This document shows, in pieces, positions 46,701 to 54,951 of a stretch of DNA of 64,000 nucleotides (its first letter is position 1; each line of letters starts with the position of its first letter). The stretch comes from Micromonospora lupini (GTDB lineage Bacteria > Actinomycetota > Actinomycetes > Mycobacteriales > Micromonosporaceae), in assembly GCF_026342015.1 (NCBI RefSeq), contig NZ_JAPENL010000002.1:1803001-1867000 (forward strand), read 5' to 3'. A program made the translations under genes and the position numbers. The notes under the pieces were generated by a model. The model had not been told where the DNA came from. It ran no database searches and saw only the letters and a list, made by a program, of their open reading frames with translations.

Positions 46701-47667
46701 CCACCAGCCGCGACCGGGCCTTCGCCTCCGTACGCCCGACACCGTGCCGGAACGACTTGAGCGCGCTTGTGGTCCGTTCCTCCAGATCCTCGCCGAGCAG
46801 TTCGACGAGCGTCTGCGCGGCGGTGACCAGCAGCGGGGTCGGGCCGGACGGGCCGATCGACGTCCGGTCGAGCAGATGTGGCAGCCACCGTGCCCACCGC
46901 CAGGCCCGGGCTCGCTCGGGGCTGGTGATGATCGCGAGCTGCACGTCGTCGGGAGCGTGGAAGGTGGCGACCTGCACGAGGATCGCCCGGGCCAGGGCGA
47001 CCGCCTCGGTGTAGTTCGGCGTTATCACGCTGACATCCCCGGCGCAGTCCAGGTTCGCTCGCAGCGGCAGCCCGGGTGTCAGCGCGTATCGGTGGATCAG
47101 GGAGCGCGCCTCGTGGCGCATGAACGGATCGAGGGGATTGGTGGGGGTGCTCTGCTCGCGCAGCTCGAGCGTCCGGACGGGTAGCGAGCCCATGCCCAGC
47201 CGTACGTGCAGGAAGTCGATGTCGGCGCGTCGGCGTTCCCACAGTCGGGCCGGGCTGCGGATCACGTCGAGCAGCCGGTTCACCGGCGGGTCGAGGAGGT
47301 TCGCCTCCTCCCGCAGACGCTGCTCGGTGTCGCGCAACTGGTCGCGTAGTTCCTCCAGGTAGTCCTGGTAGCGCTCACGCTGCGCCCGGCGCTGCCGGCC
47401 GGCCTTACCCAGCTGGGTGAGGTACATCGCCCCGGCGGCGCCCAGGGCCGCCACCATGACGACCGCGCCCAGAGCCGCGAATCCGGAGCCGCGCAGGAAC
47501 ATCATCATGCTCATCGCCACACCCGCGCCGGCCATGGGCAGCAGCGCCTGGAGCCCCATCGCGGACTTGCCGTCGGGCAGTTGCGGTGGTGGGTCCAGCA
47601 CGAGTGGATCCATGGCGGACATCGGGCGGGCCATCCGGGCGGGGCGATGCACCATGCGCGTCGACAT
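43708..47667 (-). CDS. eccC: Type VII secretion EccC, fused FtsK/SpoIIIE-type triple ATPase
   Basis: The 1,319-residue motor has two membrane helices near the N-terminus ([20 protein letters not shown] region) and three P-loop domains: [40 protein letters not shown] and [20 protein letters not shown]. It is the EccCa-EccCb fused form that drives ESX substrate export. The ATG at 47667 has GGAGG 7 bases upstream; a GTG at 47685 overlaps the previous stop and is the alternative. Confidence 0.95.
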   Translation of the reverse strand: [1319 protein letters not shown]

Positions 47668-47681
47668 GTCGGGGCCTCCGG

Positions 47682-48650
47682 TCACATCCGCCGAGCGCGA
47701 CCCAGAGCCAACGCGGCGGCGCGGGTCGCCTCCACGAGCGTCGCCTCGCCGATCCGCGAGGGCGTGATGAGCGCACCGGCGGCCAGGTGACGGTCGTAGG
47801 GCAGCACCACCATCGGTACGCCGGTCTGCTCGATCAGCTCACGGGCGGCGCCGTGGATCAGCGTCGCGCGGCCGTGGGGGTTGCTCGCGCTCAAGACGAC
47901 GACCACCCGCGTCAGCCACGACCCGTATCCGTCGTCGACGATCCGGCGCAGCGTCTGGTACGTGCCCCGAACCCCGTCGGGTGTCGCCGCCGCGACGAGC
48001 ACCACCGCGTGCGCGTCGGCCATCACCCCCGCCGGTGTACGGGACTCCAGGCCGGGCGGGCAGTCGGTGACAGCGACGGCGAACAGGCGCGACAGCGCGC
48101 GTGTGACAGCGGTGCACAGGTTCGGGTCGGCGCTGCCGCTCGGCAGCACCCAGAGGCCCGTCCCGGTACGTGGCAGGAGTGGTTCGAGGTCGCGCAGCTC
48201 GCCGCCCCGGGCCGCGAGCAGACCGGGTGCCAGTCGTTGCAGCGACGGCTCGCTCGGGGCGCCGAGCCGCCAGGTCAGCGAGCCCTCGTACGGGTCGGCA
48301 TCGGCTGCGAGCACCGGATCGGCACGCCGCGCGGCGAACACCGACGCCAGCAGCGCGGCGACCGTGGTCTTCCCCGCGCCACCCTGCACGGAAGCCACAG
48401 CGATCCGCCGGCCGGTGTGTACGGGTGCCTGCACCTCGGCGGCGAGGTCGACGAGTTCTCGCGTCTGCCGGCCGCTGGCGAACATCCGGCTGGCGCTGCG
48501 CCACGTACGCCGGAGCGCGGAGTCGCCGAAGGGAGGCCGACGCCCGATCGGCAGCTCGTCCGGCTCCGACGTGGGCGTGCCGGCCGGCGGCGGGGTGCGC
48601 GGCGGTGCCGGAAGTGGCGGTGCCGGGCCGGGCACCGGTGGAGCGCTCAT
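47682..48650 (-). CDS. MinD/ParA-like ATPase of the type VII locus
   Basis: The 322-residue protein has a Pro-rich disordered first 35 residues and a MinD-type ATPase domain with IAVASVQGGAGKTTVAALLA (deviant Walker A), LAADADPYEGSLTWRL and VTDCPPGLES. ESX loci commonly carry such Pro-rich ParA-like proteins (EspI type). It lies between eccD and eccC with a 4-base overlap to the latter when the GTG is used. Confidence 0.88.
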   Translation of the reverse strand: MSAPPVPGPAPPLPAPPRTPPPAGTPTSEPDELPIGRRPPFGDSALRRTWRSASRMFASGRQTRELVDLAAEVQAPVHTGRRIAVASVQGGAGKTTVAALLASVFAARRADPVLAADADPYEGSLTWRLGAPSEPSLQRLAPGLLAARGGELRDLEPLLPRTGTGLWVLPSGSADPNLCTAVTRALSRLFAVAVTDCPPGLESRTPAGVMADAHAVVLVAAATPDGVRGTYQTLRRIVDDGYGSWLTRVVVVLSASNPHGRATLIHGAARELIEQTGVPMVVLPYDRHLAAGALITPSRIGEATLVEATRAAALALGRARRM

Positions 48651-48666
48651 GCCACCGCCTCAGTCA

Positions 48667-49995
48667 TCAGAAGGTGTCGAGAAGTCGCGAGTAGAGCCCG
48701 AACACCCCGACGGCCACGGGGACCAGCGCCAGCACGGTCAGGGCCTCGACGCGATCGGCGACCTGCCGGCCTCGTGCCAGGACGTGTGGCGGTGGCCGGT
48801 ACGCCAGGATCGCCAGGGCCACCGCACAGACGCCGAGTGCTGCCACCGCTGTGGCCCACCACGTGTCGGGCCTTTCCCGTATCCAGCACATCAGCAGGCC
48901 GCCCGTGATGGTCAGCGCGCCGGTCACCAGCGCCACCACCTCCGCCGCCAGCGGGAAGGCGCGCATCCGCAGCAGCAGGGCCCCGCCCACCAGGGCTGCC
49001 AGCGCCAGCCTCCACGGGCCCGGTGCCGACGCGAGGATGAGCCCGGCGAGCGTCGCCGACGTCGCCGCCGCGATTGCCGCGATGGCCAGCCCGCGGTGCG
49101 CGGAGTCGACTGCGGCCTGGACCGATACGCGGCTCACCGTCTCGTCGTTGCTGCGTCGGTCGTCGAGACGGGTGAGGCCCGACGCGATCATCGCGATCCG
49201 TGGCAGCAGCCCCAGCACGCCCACCGACGCGATCGCCAGCACCGCCGCGACCCGCTCGGCGGGCATGCCGAGCAGCAGCGGCACGCTCCAGCCCGCGGCC
49301 AGAAGCAGGATCGTGCCGCCGCCGAGGACGCCGGCACGCCCGTTGCCCGTCACGGCACCCAGGGCGAGGACGGCGCAGCCGATCCCGACGGCCCACAGTG
49401 CCCAGCGGGGGGTAGGGGCGTCCGTCCAGCCGGGCACGGTGGTCAGCACCATCGCGGCGCCGCTCAGCAGCACCGCCACCCCGATGGTCCGTCTGCCCGT
49501 CATCCCGACGAAGAGGCCGGACAGGGCGACCGCGCCGCCGACGACGCTGACCACGGCGGGCCCGAGGTGCGGGCCGGCGAGCAGCGCCGCCACCGTGGCG
49601 GCGACCAGGCAGGCCGCGGTGGCGGTCCACGTCCGTGCGGCGTCGCCCCACCGGCCGTGCCGGCGATTGAGATCGTCGCCGACCTCGTCGGAGACGTCGT
49701 GGACGATCGCCGCCGGTGGCGCCTCGGAGATCGGGTCGACCCGTAACAACGCGCCGTCGGGGACGGCGGCCTGCCGGAGGCTGCCGGCCGGGTCGAGCAC
49801 CGTGCCGTCGAGGGTGCTGATCTGGTAGCCCCGCGAGTCGTCCGTGGGCGGGTGACCGACCAGGGCGACGACCTCGGGCAGCAGCAGGCCGAGCGGCTCG
49901 TCGGCGGGCAGCACGAGGTCGATGCGTCGGTGTGGACCGGCCAGGGTCACCCGACTGAGGTGACCCGCGGAGGCGAGGGTCTGCGGTTGCGTCAT
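48667..49995 (-). CDS. eccD: Type VII secretion integral membrane protein EccD
   Basis: The 442-residue protein has an N-terminal ubiquitin-like (YukD) domain of about 95 residues (SRVTLAGPHRRIDLVLPADE, LLRVDPISEAP) followed by about eleven membrane helices, the EccD layout. The ATG at 49995 (MTQPQTLASAGHL) was chosen because upstream residues are Arg-rich and overlap the previous gene. It forms the export channel scaffold with EccC. Confidence 0.92.
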   Translation of the reverse strand: MTQPQTLASAGHLSRVTLAGPHRRIDLVLPADEPLGLLLPEVVALVGHPPTDDSRGYQISTLDGTVLDPAGSLRQAAVPDGALLRVDPISEAPPAAIVHDVSDEVGDDLNRRHGRWGDAARTWTATAACLVAATVAALLAGPHLGPAVVSVVGGAVALSGLFVGMTGRRTIGVAVLLSGAAMVLTTVPGWTDAPTPRWALWAVGIGCAVLALGAVTGNGRAGVLGGGTILLLAAGWSVPLLLGMPAERVAAVLAIASVGVLGLLPRIAMIASGLTRLDDRRSNDETVSRVSVQAAVDSAHRGLAIAAIAAATSATLAGLILASAPGPWRLALAALVGGALLLRMRAFPLAAEVVALVTGALTITGGLLMCWIRERPDTWWATAVAALGVCAVALAILAYRPPPHVLARGRQVADRVEALTVLALVPVAVGVFGLYSRLLDTF

Positions 49996-50246
49996 CGTGG
50001 ACCCGCTGGTTGGGTCGGTGCCGGGTTGCGTGCCTTCTGCTGCTCGGCGACGACGTTCTGCAGGAAGGACCAGCCCACACAGACGGCGCAGGCCACCGCC
50101 GCCAGTACGAGACCGGTGCGCAGCCACCTGAACCCGTCGCCCGTGGCGCGGACCCGGCGCTGCCGGCCCCACAGCAGCAGCTCACGCATCCGGGCGCGGC
50201 GAACCGCGACGGACTCGATGAGCTGAGTGTCGAATTCCCGGGCCAC
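49992..50246 (-). CDS. Small single-pass membrane protein of the type VII locus
   Basis: The 84-residue protein has a basic cytoplasmic N-terminus (VRRARMRELLLWGRQRRVRA), one membrane helix TGLVLAAVACAVCVGWSFLQ, and a short Pro-rich outer tail. It overlaps eccD by 4 bases and is the first gene of the minus-strand operon. The topology recalls a shortened EccB N-terminus, but the EccB body is missing. Confidence 0.75.
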   Translation of the reverse strand: MAREFDTQLIESVAVRRARMRELLLWGRQRRVRATGDGFRWLRTGLVLAAVACAVCVGWSFLQNVVAEQQKARNPAPTQPAGPR

Positions 50247-50429
50247 GGCTCGATTCTATCCACGGCCGCTAATTCGATCGGGGGCGTGAAATCGCGGTGT
50301 CGGGTCGGCCCGGTGCGACGGCGCACTGATGGTGATCAACTTGTCGGGTCGCACGTACACCCGGTCCGGGGCCGTCGGGCCGCCGGTCGCCGTCGTTGGT
50401 GGACCTCGGCGGTGGCGTGGCCGGGCGGC

Positions 50430-51287
50430 CTACGGGTGGCCGGTCGTCGCGAGCGCGGCGGCCACGCGCGGCGCCTCGTGTCGGCCCTGGTCCCGCCCGG
50501 CGGCCACGAGCGCGGGCACGACGGACCTGTCCATCACGCTCGTTCCCTGAGCCCGCTTGGACGCCGGGTCGCGTGTCAGCAGCTCGACCCGGCGACCGGC
50601 GTCCAGCGCGGCCCGCTGCCTCTCGATGCGGGCCCAGGGGCCGATGGCGGCGGTGCTGGGCGCGAGGGCGATCACCGGACCGTTTCCGGGCGCGAGGTCG
50701 AGATTGAGTGCGGACCGCATGCCGCCGTCCATGTAGCGGCGACCGCCGACGGACACCGGTGCGGCGGACTGCGGCATGGCGCAGCTCGCGGCGACGGCAT
50801 CCAGGAGGGGTGTGCCGTCGCGCCGCGTGAAGACGCGGAGAGCGCCCGAGTCGACGTCGACCGCGGTGATGCGGAGGTCGGTGTCCCTCCAGGTGTGGTC
50901 CGGCAGCCGGGCCTCCGCGATCCGGCGCTGCCGCGACGGGTCGTCAATGCGCGACGAGAGGGCGAGTCGGCCGAGACGGCGAGCGGCCTGCTCTGGGTCG
51001 CGGACGAACAACTGCGCCCGTGCGAGCCGCAGGAGGGCGAGCAGGCCCAGCGCGGGCGCGGTCTCGTGGGCCACACCGCGGCGCTGGCGCTCGTACAGCT
51101 CGGCCAGGGGTGTCCCGCTGGCGACCTGGGCGCCCACCACGGCGCCGGCGCTCGTACCGATGACCACCGCGTCCGGGGCCACGGTCACCCCCTCGTCCGC
51201 GAGTCCCGTGAGGACGCCCACCTCCCAGGCGATACCGACGACGCCACCGCCACCGAGGACCCAGACGGGCCGCGCGTCGTCCGCCAT
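50430..51287 (-). CDS. Patatin-like phospholipase family protein
   Basis: The 285-residue protein has the oxyanion-hole motif VLGGGGVVGIAWEVG, the nucleophile elbow GTSAG, and the catalytic Asp in RYMDGGMRS, the Ser-Asp dyad of patatin-like acyl hydrolases. No signal peptide is seen. It likely hydrolyses acyl lipids. It is separated from the secretion operon by about 180 gene-free bases. Confidence 0.92.
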   Translation of the reverse strand: MADDARPVWVLGGGGVVGIAWEVGVLTGLADEGVTVAPDAVVIGTSAGAVVGAQVASGTPLAELYERQRRGVAHETAPALGLLALLRLARAQLFVRDPEQAARRLGRLALSSRIDDPSRQRRIAEARLPDHTWRDTDLRITAVDVDSGALRVFTRRDGTPLLDAVAASCAMPQSAAPVSVGGRRYMDGGMRSALNLDLAPGNGPVIALAPSTAAIGPWARIERQRAALDAGRRVELLTRDPASKRAQGTSVMDRSVVPALVAAGRDQGRHEAPRVAAALATTGHP

Positions 51288-51372
51288 CAGTGCCTTCTTT
51301 CCCGTCCGGATAACTGCTAACGCTGTTCGCAGTTCAAGCTAGCAGGGGTGGCGGAGGGCTGACAACTGGGGA

Positions 51373-52017
51373 TCAGGGCTCTCGTCGCCCGAAGGTGATG
51401 CCGCCGAGCTTGCTCTCGGGCGAGGTGACTGTCATCTCGGCCTCGACAGTGAATCCGTTGTCGTGCAGCCAGGTCGCGACCTGGGCCGGCCGGCGGCGGT
51501 GCACGTGGAGCTTCATCGGGAGGCCGCCGTACCCCTCGGTCTTGAGCGTCGTCTCGTCGCCCACGTGGTAGCCGACCAGCAGCGGGCCTCCGGGGCGTAC
51601 CACCCGCCGGAAGTGCGCCAGGACCTGGCCGAGCCGCTCGTCGGGGATGTGGATGAGCGAATACCAGGCGACCAGGCCGGCCACCGAGCCGTCGGGCAGG
51701 TCGAGATCGGTCATGGAGCCGACCTCGAACCTCAGGTCGGGGTGGTCGCGGCGGGCCACCGCGATCATCCCGGGAGAGAGGTCGATCCCGAAGGCGTCGA
51801 CGCCCAGTTCGTTCAGGTGTGCCGTGATGCGACCCGGCCCGCAGCCCACGTCCGCGACCGGGCCACCACCCCTTGCGCGTACGAGGTCGGCGAACACCGC
51901 CAGAGCCCCGCGTTCGTAGGGTGCCTGCGCCAGGAAGTCACGGACCAGGTGCGCGTAACTGACCGCGACCGTGTCGTAGGAGGTGCGGGTGTCTGCCAAC
52001 CAGTGGTCGCCGTTCAT
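51373..52017 (-). CDS. Class I SAM-dependent methyltransferase
   Basis: The 214-residue protein starts MNGDHWLADTRTSYDTVAVS and has the SAM-binding motif VADVGCGPGRITAHL, then FGIDLSPGMIAVARR, and motif IV-like LVAWYSLIHIPDERL. The substrate is unknown. The ATG at 52017 gives the family N-terminus. It is divergent from the VOC gene at 52104. Confidence 0.9.
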   Translation of the reverse strand: MNGDHWLADTRTSYDTVAVSYAHLVRDFLAQAPYERGALAVFADLVRARGGGPVADVGCGPGRITAHLNELGVDAFGIDLSPGMIAVARRDHPDLRFEVGSMTDLDLPDGSVAGLVAWYSLIHIPDERLGQVLAHFRRVVRPGGPLLVGYHVGDETTLKTEGYGGLPMKLHVHRRRPAQVATWLHDNGFTVEAEMTVTSPESKLGGITFGRREP

Positions 52018-52103
52018 GGCGGCCACGCTAGAGGACGAGGTCACCGACGCCCGCCGTGTCCATACTGAACACCGTGTCCGCCCGACCTGTGGAGGTGCCG
52101 TCC

Positions 52104-52511
52104 ATGCCCGCTGCGCCACTGATCATCAGTCTGCCGATCGCGGACCGCCCGACCTCGTACCGCTTCTACCGCGACGGCCTCGGCCTGCAGGCGGTGGGTG
52201 AGCTGGCCGATGACGGCATCCCGGAGCCGTTGCAGTTCGTGGTGAACGACGGGCTGCGGCTGATGCTCATCCCGACCGGTGGCTTCGGTTGGGTGATCGG
52301 CGAACACGAGGTAGCGCCGAGAGGGCAGAGCGAGTGCCTGCTCGGCCTCGGCGCCGCCACCCCGGCCGAGGCGGACGCGATCGTCGAGCGGGCGCACGCC
52401 GCCGGCGGCGAGGTGATCACCGCGCCGACCACACAACCCTGGGGGTACGCGGGCGTCTTCGCCGACCCGGACGACCACCTGTGGATGGTGTCGGTCCAGC
52501 CGCGGGCCTGA
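52104..52511 (+). CDS. VOC-family (glyoxalase/bleomycin-resistance fold) protein
   Basis: The 135-residue single VOC module has two beta-alpha-beta-beta-beta units: IISLPIADRPTSYRFYRDGL, and later VFADPDDHLWMVSVQP, with a conserved Glu/His pattern for a metal. The ATG at 52104 has GGAGG 8 bases upstream; an upstream GTG at 52056 is less likely. Function is not specified by sequence. Confidence 0.85.
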   Translation: MPAAPLIISLPIADRPTSYRFYRDGLGLQAVGELADDGIPEPLQFVVNDGLRLMLIPTGGFGWVIGEHEVAPRGQSECLLGLGAATPAEADAIVERAHAAGGEVITAPTTQPWGYAGVFADPDDHLWMVSVQPRA

Positions 52512-52578
52512 TCAGGAGCCGTCGGATGCGGGTTGTCCGGGGCCTGCTGAACCGATCTGCCGCCGTTAAGGTGACGTC

Positions 52579-52935
52579 ATGGCGGTACGTGGACTACAGC
52601 GGATCATCGTCTCCGTGGCCGATCGGGAACGGGCGCTGGCGCTCTACCGGGATGCGTTGGGTCTGGCGGAGAAGTACAGCGCGGGCGACATGGTGGTCCT
52701 TGCCGTTGCGGACACCGGGGTCGAGCTTCTGCTGCACGAGCGCCCACCCACGCCAGGGTTGGCCGGTGTCGCCGCGAGCTTCCTCGTGTCGGATGTCGAC
52801 GAGGCGACCGCGGCGGCCCAGAAGGCAGGCGCCCAGGTCGTCGACGCCCCCGCCGACCAGCCCTGGGGTGAACGACAGTCGGTGCTCACCGACCCGGACG
52901 GTCACGTCCTTTGCCTGGTGGCACCGACGGTCTGA
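52579..52935 (+). CDS. VOC-family protein
   Basis: The 118-residue VOC protein (MAVRGLQRIIVSVADRERAL) has FYRDALGL-like ALYRDALGLAEKYS, VELLLHERPP and LTDPDGHVLCLVAP, the second half's metal-Glu replaced by Cys. It lies 67 bases after the other VOC gene but shares little sequence with it, so they are not a recent duplication. Substrate unknown. Confidence 0.85.
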   Translation: MAVRGLQRIIVSVADRERALALYRDALGLAEKYSAGDMVVLAVADTGVELLLHERPPTPGLAGVAASFLVSDVDEATAAAQKAGAQVVDAPADQPWGERQSVLTDPDGHVLCLVAPTV

Positions 52936-52940
52936 CCGCA

Positions 52941-54206
52941 TCAGATGGTCAACAGGCCGCCGTTGCGTAGGGTGTCGTCCTTGATCGCGATGAGATTCGC
53001 GGAGACATACGAAATGTTGTGCGTCTGGTGCCACTCGCTCGGGTAGTACGTCACGAGCCGTGACGTCTGAAAACGGCACTTGATTTCAGGTACGAACCGA
53101 GAATATTTGGCGTCTGTGAAGTACCAGAACGAGTTTTCGTTGTAGAACGCCACGTGGGTCGGATCCTGATAGGCCCCACGACCGTCGGTGCTGGGTGTCA
53201 GCGACAGCAGCATTCCGTTCGGCGCGAGCAGTCGGTACAACTCGTTGAACAGGGCGACTTTGTCCGGCACGTGTTCCAGGAAGTCCACTGCCCTGATGAC
53301 CCCGACGCTGCTGTCCGGCAGGTCGACGCCGTTCGTTATGTCACAGACCATGTCGACGCCCGGACCGTCGTGGTAATCCAGACCCAGATAGCCTTCCGGC
53401 TTGTTGTGGGCGGCGCCGAGATCGAGCGCCAGGAGCCCCTGTCGCCGTGACCAGGTCAGCGCATTCTGTTGAATGTTCCGGTCGTATATCGCGACGGTCC
53501 GCTGCTGGATTCGGGCGTTGACATCTGGGATGCGCTGCGTGTTCTTGGCATGCATGCGCTGCAGGTACAGACACTTCTGAATATGGTGGAACTCGCTCAC
53601 CTGGTAGATCCGGGCCATGAGATCGGCGTCGTCAGCGACGTCGAGCGACTCGTCGTATCCACCAACCTTCTCGTAGATGTCCCGGCGGAAGGCGCGCACA
53701 TGGTTCGGCGCGTACCAAATGAAGCTCACGTTGTGCGGCGTCGGCGGCATCGCACGGCAGACCAGCACCTCGCGGCCGTCCACCTTCTCGTCGTAGTGTC
53801 GCCAGCCGAAGGAGCTCGCGAAACGGTCTTCGCAGCGGCTACCGTCCTCCTGGATCTGCGCGGTGTCGCTGTAGACGAAACCCACCTCCGGGTTCTGGTC
53901 GAAGGCAGCGACGATCTCTTGCAGACAGTCGCTGCTGAGCACATCGTCGTCGTCGAGCTCGACCAGGATGTCCCCGGCAGCCTCGGCGCAGGCGTACCCC
54001 TTGATGGCGCCAACGCCGTTCAGGTTGTCCTGGACAACGAGCCGGACCCGATCGTCATGCCGCTCGGGCCGCCAGCGGGACCCCTGGTTGAGCACGACCA
54101 CCCATTCCCAGTCGGTGAAGGTCTGCGCCAGCAGTGATTGGAAACATTCGTCGATGAAACGAGTGCGGTTGCTTCCGGTGAAGACCGTTACACGTGGAGT
54201 ACGCAT
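52941..54206 (-). CDS. Fused family 2 glycosyltransferase and class I methyltransferase
   Basis: The roughly 421-residue protein has an N-terminal GT2 domain (MRTPRVTVFTGSNRTRFIDE; ILVELDDDDVLSSDCLQEIV with the acidic metal site; ADLMARIYQVSEFHHIQKCL) and, from about residue 255, a methyltransferase domain (LLALDLGAAHNKPEGYLGLD; DLPDSSVGVIRAVDFLEHVP; LLAPNGMLLSLTPSTDGRGA). It should add a sugar and methylate it or its acceptor. ATG at 54206 was preferred; a GTG at 54218 overlaps the previous stop. GC is lower than in most of the window. It is the last gene of the collagen-TPR group. Confidence 0.85.
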   Translation of the reverse strand: MRTPRVTVFTGSNRTRFIDECFQSLLAQTFTDWEWVVVLNQGSRWRPERHDDRVRLVVQDNLNGVGAIKGYACAEAAGDILVELDDDDVLSSDCLQEIVAAFDQNPEVGFVYSDTAQIQEDGSRCEDRFASSFGWRHYDEKVDGREVLVCRAMPPTPHNVSFIWYAPNHVRAFRRDIYEKVGGYDESLDVADDADLMARIYQVSEFHHIQKCLYLQRMHAKNTQRIPDVNARIQQRTVAIYDRNIQQNALTWSRRQGLLALDLGAAHNKPEGYLGLDYHDGPGVDMVCDITNGVDLPDSSVGVIRAVDFLEHVPDKVALFNELYRLLAPNGMLLSLTPSTDGRGAYQDPTHVAFYNENSFWYFTDAKYSRFVPEIKCRFQTSRLVTYYPSEWHQTHNISYVSANLIAIKDDTLRNGGLLTI

Positions 54207-54214
54207 CGAGCCGG

Positions 54215-54841
54215 TCACCTCCCTGCCCGAGTCGAGGATGAAGCGGTTGGGGCCGCTCGGTACTTCTCCGGAACTGATGACGCGAGCCGCTTGTCCAGCC
54301 GGATCGCCGCACTGAAAGCGTTCCGCGCCTCGGCAGTGTCGCCGGACTGGGACAGCAGCATGCCCAGCCGAAGGTAAGCGGTCGATGCTTTGTTGTCGAT
54401 CGACAAGACCTTGCGGTAAATGTCCACCGACTTCGTCGGCTCCGTACTCTCCAGCGCGATGGCCTTGTTGTAAAGGGCCGGCTTGTAGCTGGCGTCGGCG
54501 GCCAATGCTTTGTCGTAGCTGCTGATCGCCTCGTCGTTCTGGTTGCGCGACTGGGCAATGAAGCCCAGATTGAACCAGGCGAACTTGTTGTTGACGTCGG
54601 CGTCCAGCACCTTCTCGAAGGTGGCCTTCGCTGCGTCGAGGTTACCGGCTTGGCCCTGTTCGACGCCGAGCTTCAGCAGATCCGCCGAGGCGGTCCCGGC
54701 GTTGGCGCCACCGTTCGCCTCATCGCTTTTACCGGAGTTGCTCGGCTGCGCTTTGCCGGGAGACTTCTCGCTGCAGGCTGTGGCTCCGGTCAGCAGGATC
54801 GCACCACAGGCGAGTGACCCGAGTATCTGACGCATGCTCAT
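54215..54841 (-). CDS. TPR-repeat lipoprotein
   Basis: The 208-residue protein has an N-terminal signal MSMRQILGSLACGAILLTGA ending in a TAC lipobox-like site, a Ser/Gly/Asn linker, and about four tetratricopeptide repeats (LLKLGVEQGQAGNLDAAKAT; FAWFNLGFIAQSRNQNDEAI; ALYNKAIALESTEPTKSVDI; AYLRLGMLLSQSGDTAEARN). AAGGAGG lies 5 bases before the ATG. It should act outside the membrane as a scaffold. It follows the collagen-like gene by 110 bases. Confidence 0.87.
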   Translation of the reverse strand: MSMRQILGSLACGAILLTGATACSEKSPGKAQPSNSGKSDEANGGANAGTASADLLKLGVEQGQAGNLDAAKATFEKVLDADVNNKFAWFNLGFIAQSRNQNDEAISSYDKALAADASYKPALYNKAIALESTEPTKSVDIYRKVLSIDNKASTAYLRLGMLLSQSGDTAEARNAFSAAIRLDKRLASSVPEKYRAAPTASSSTRAGR

Positions 54842-54951
54842 TTATCCTCCTTGAACGATAACAGGGCGGTCCGACTTGCCGTTCGGCATACAAACTTGGT
54901 TCCTGCGACCCGCGCTGCTTGAGGTGTTGCCCGCAGGCCAAACGCGACCGG

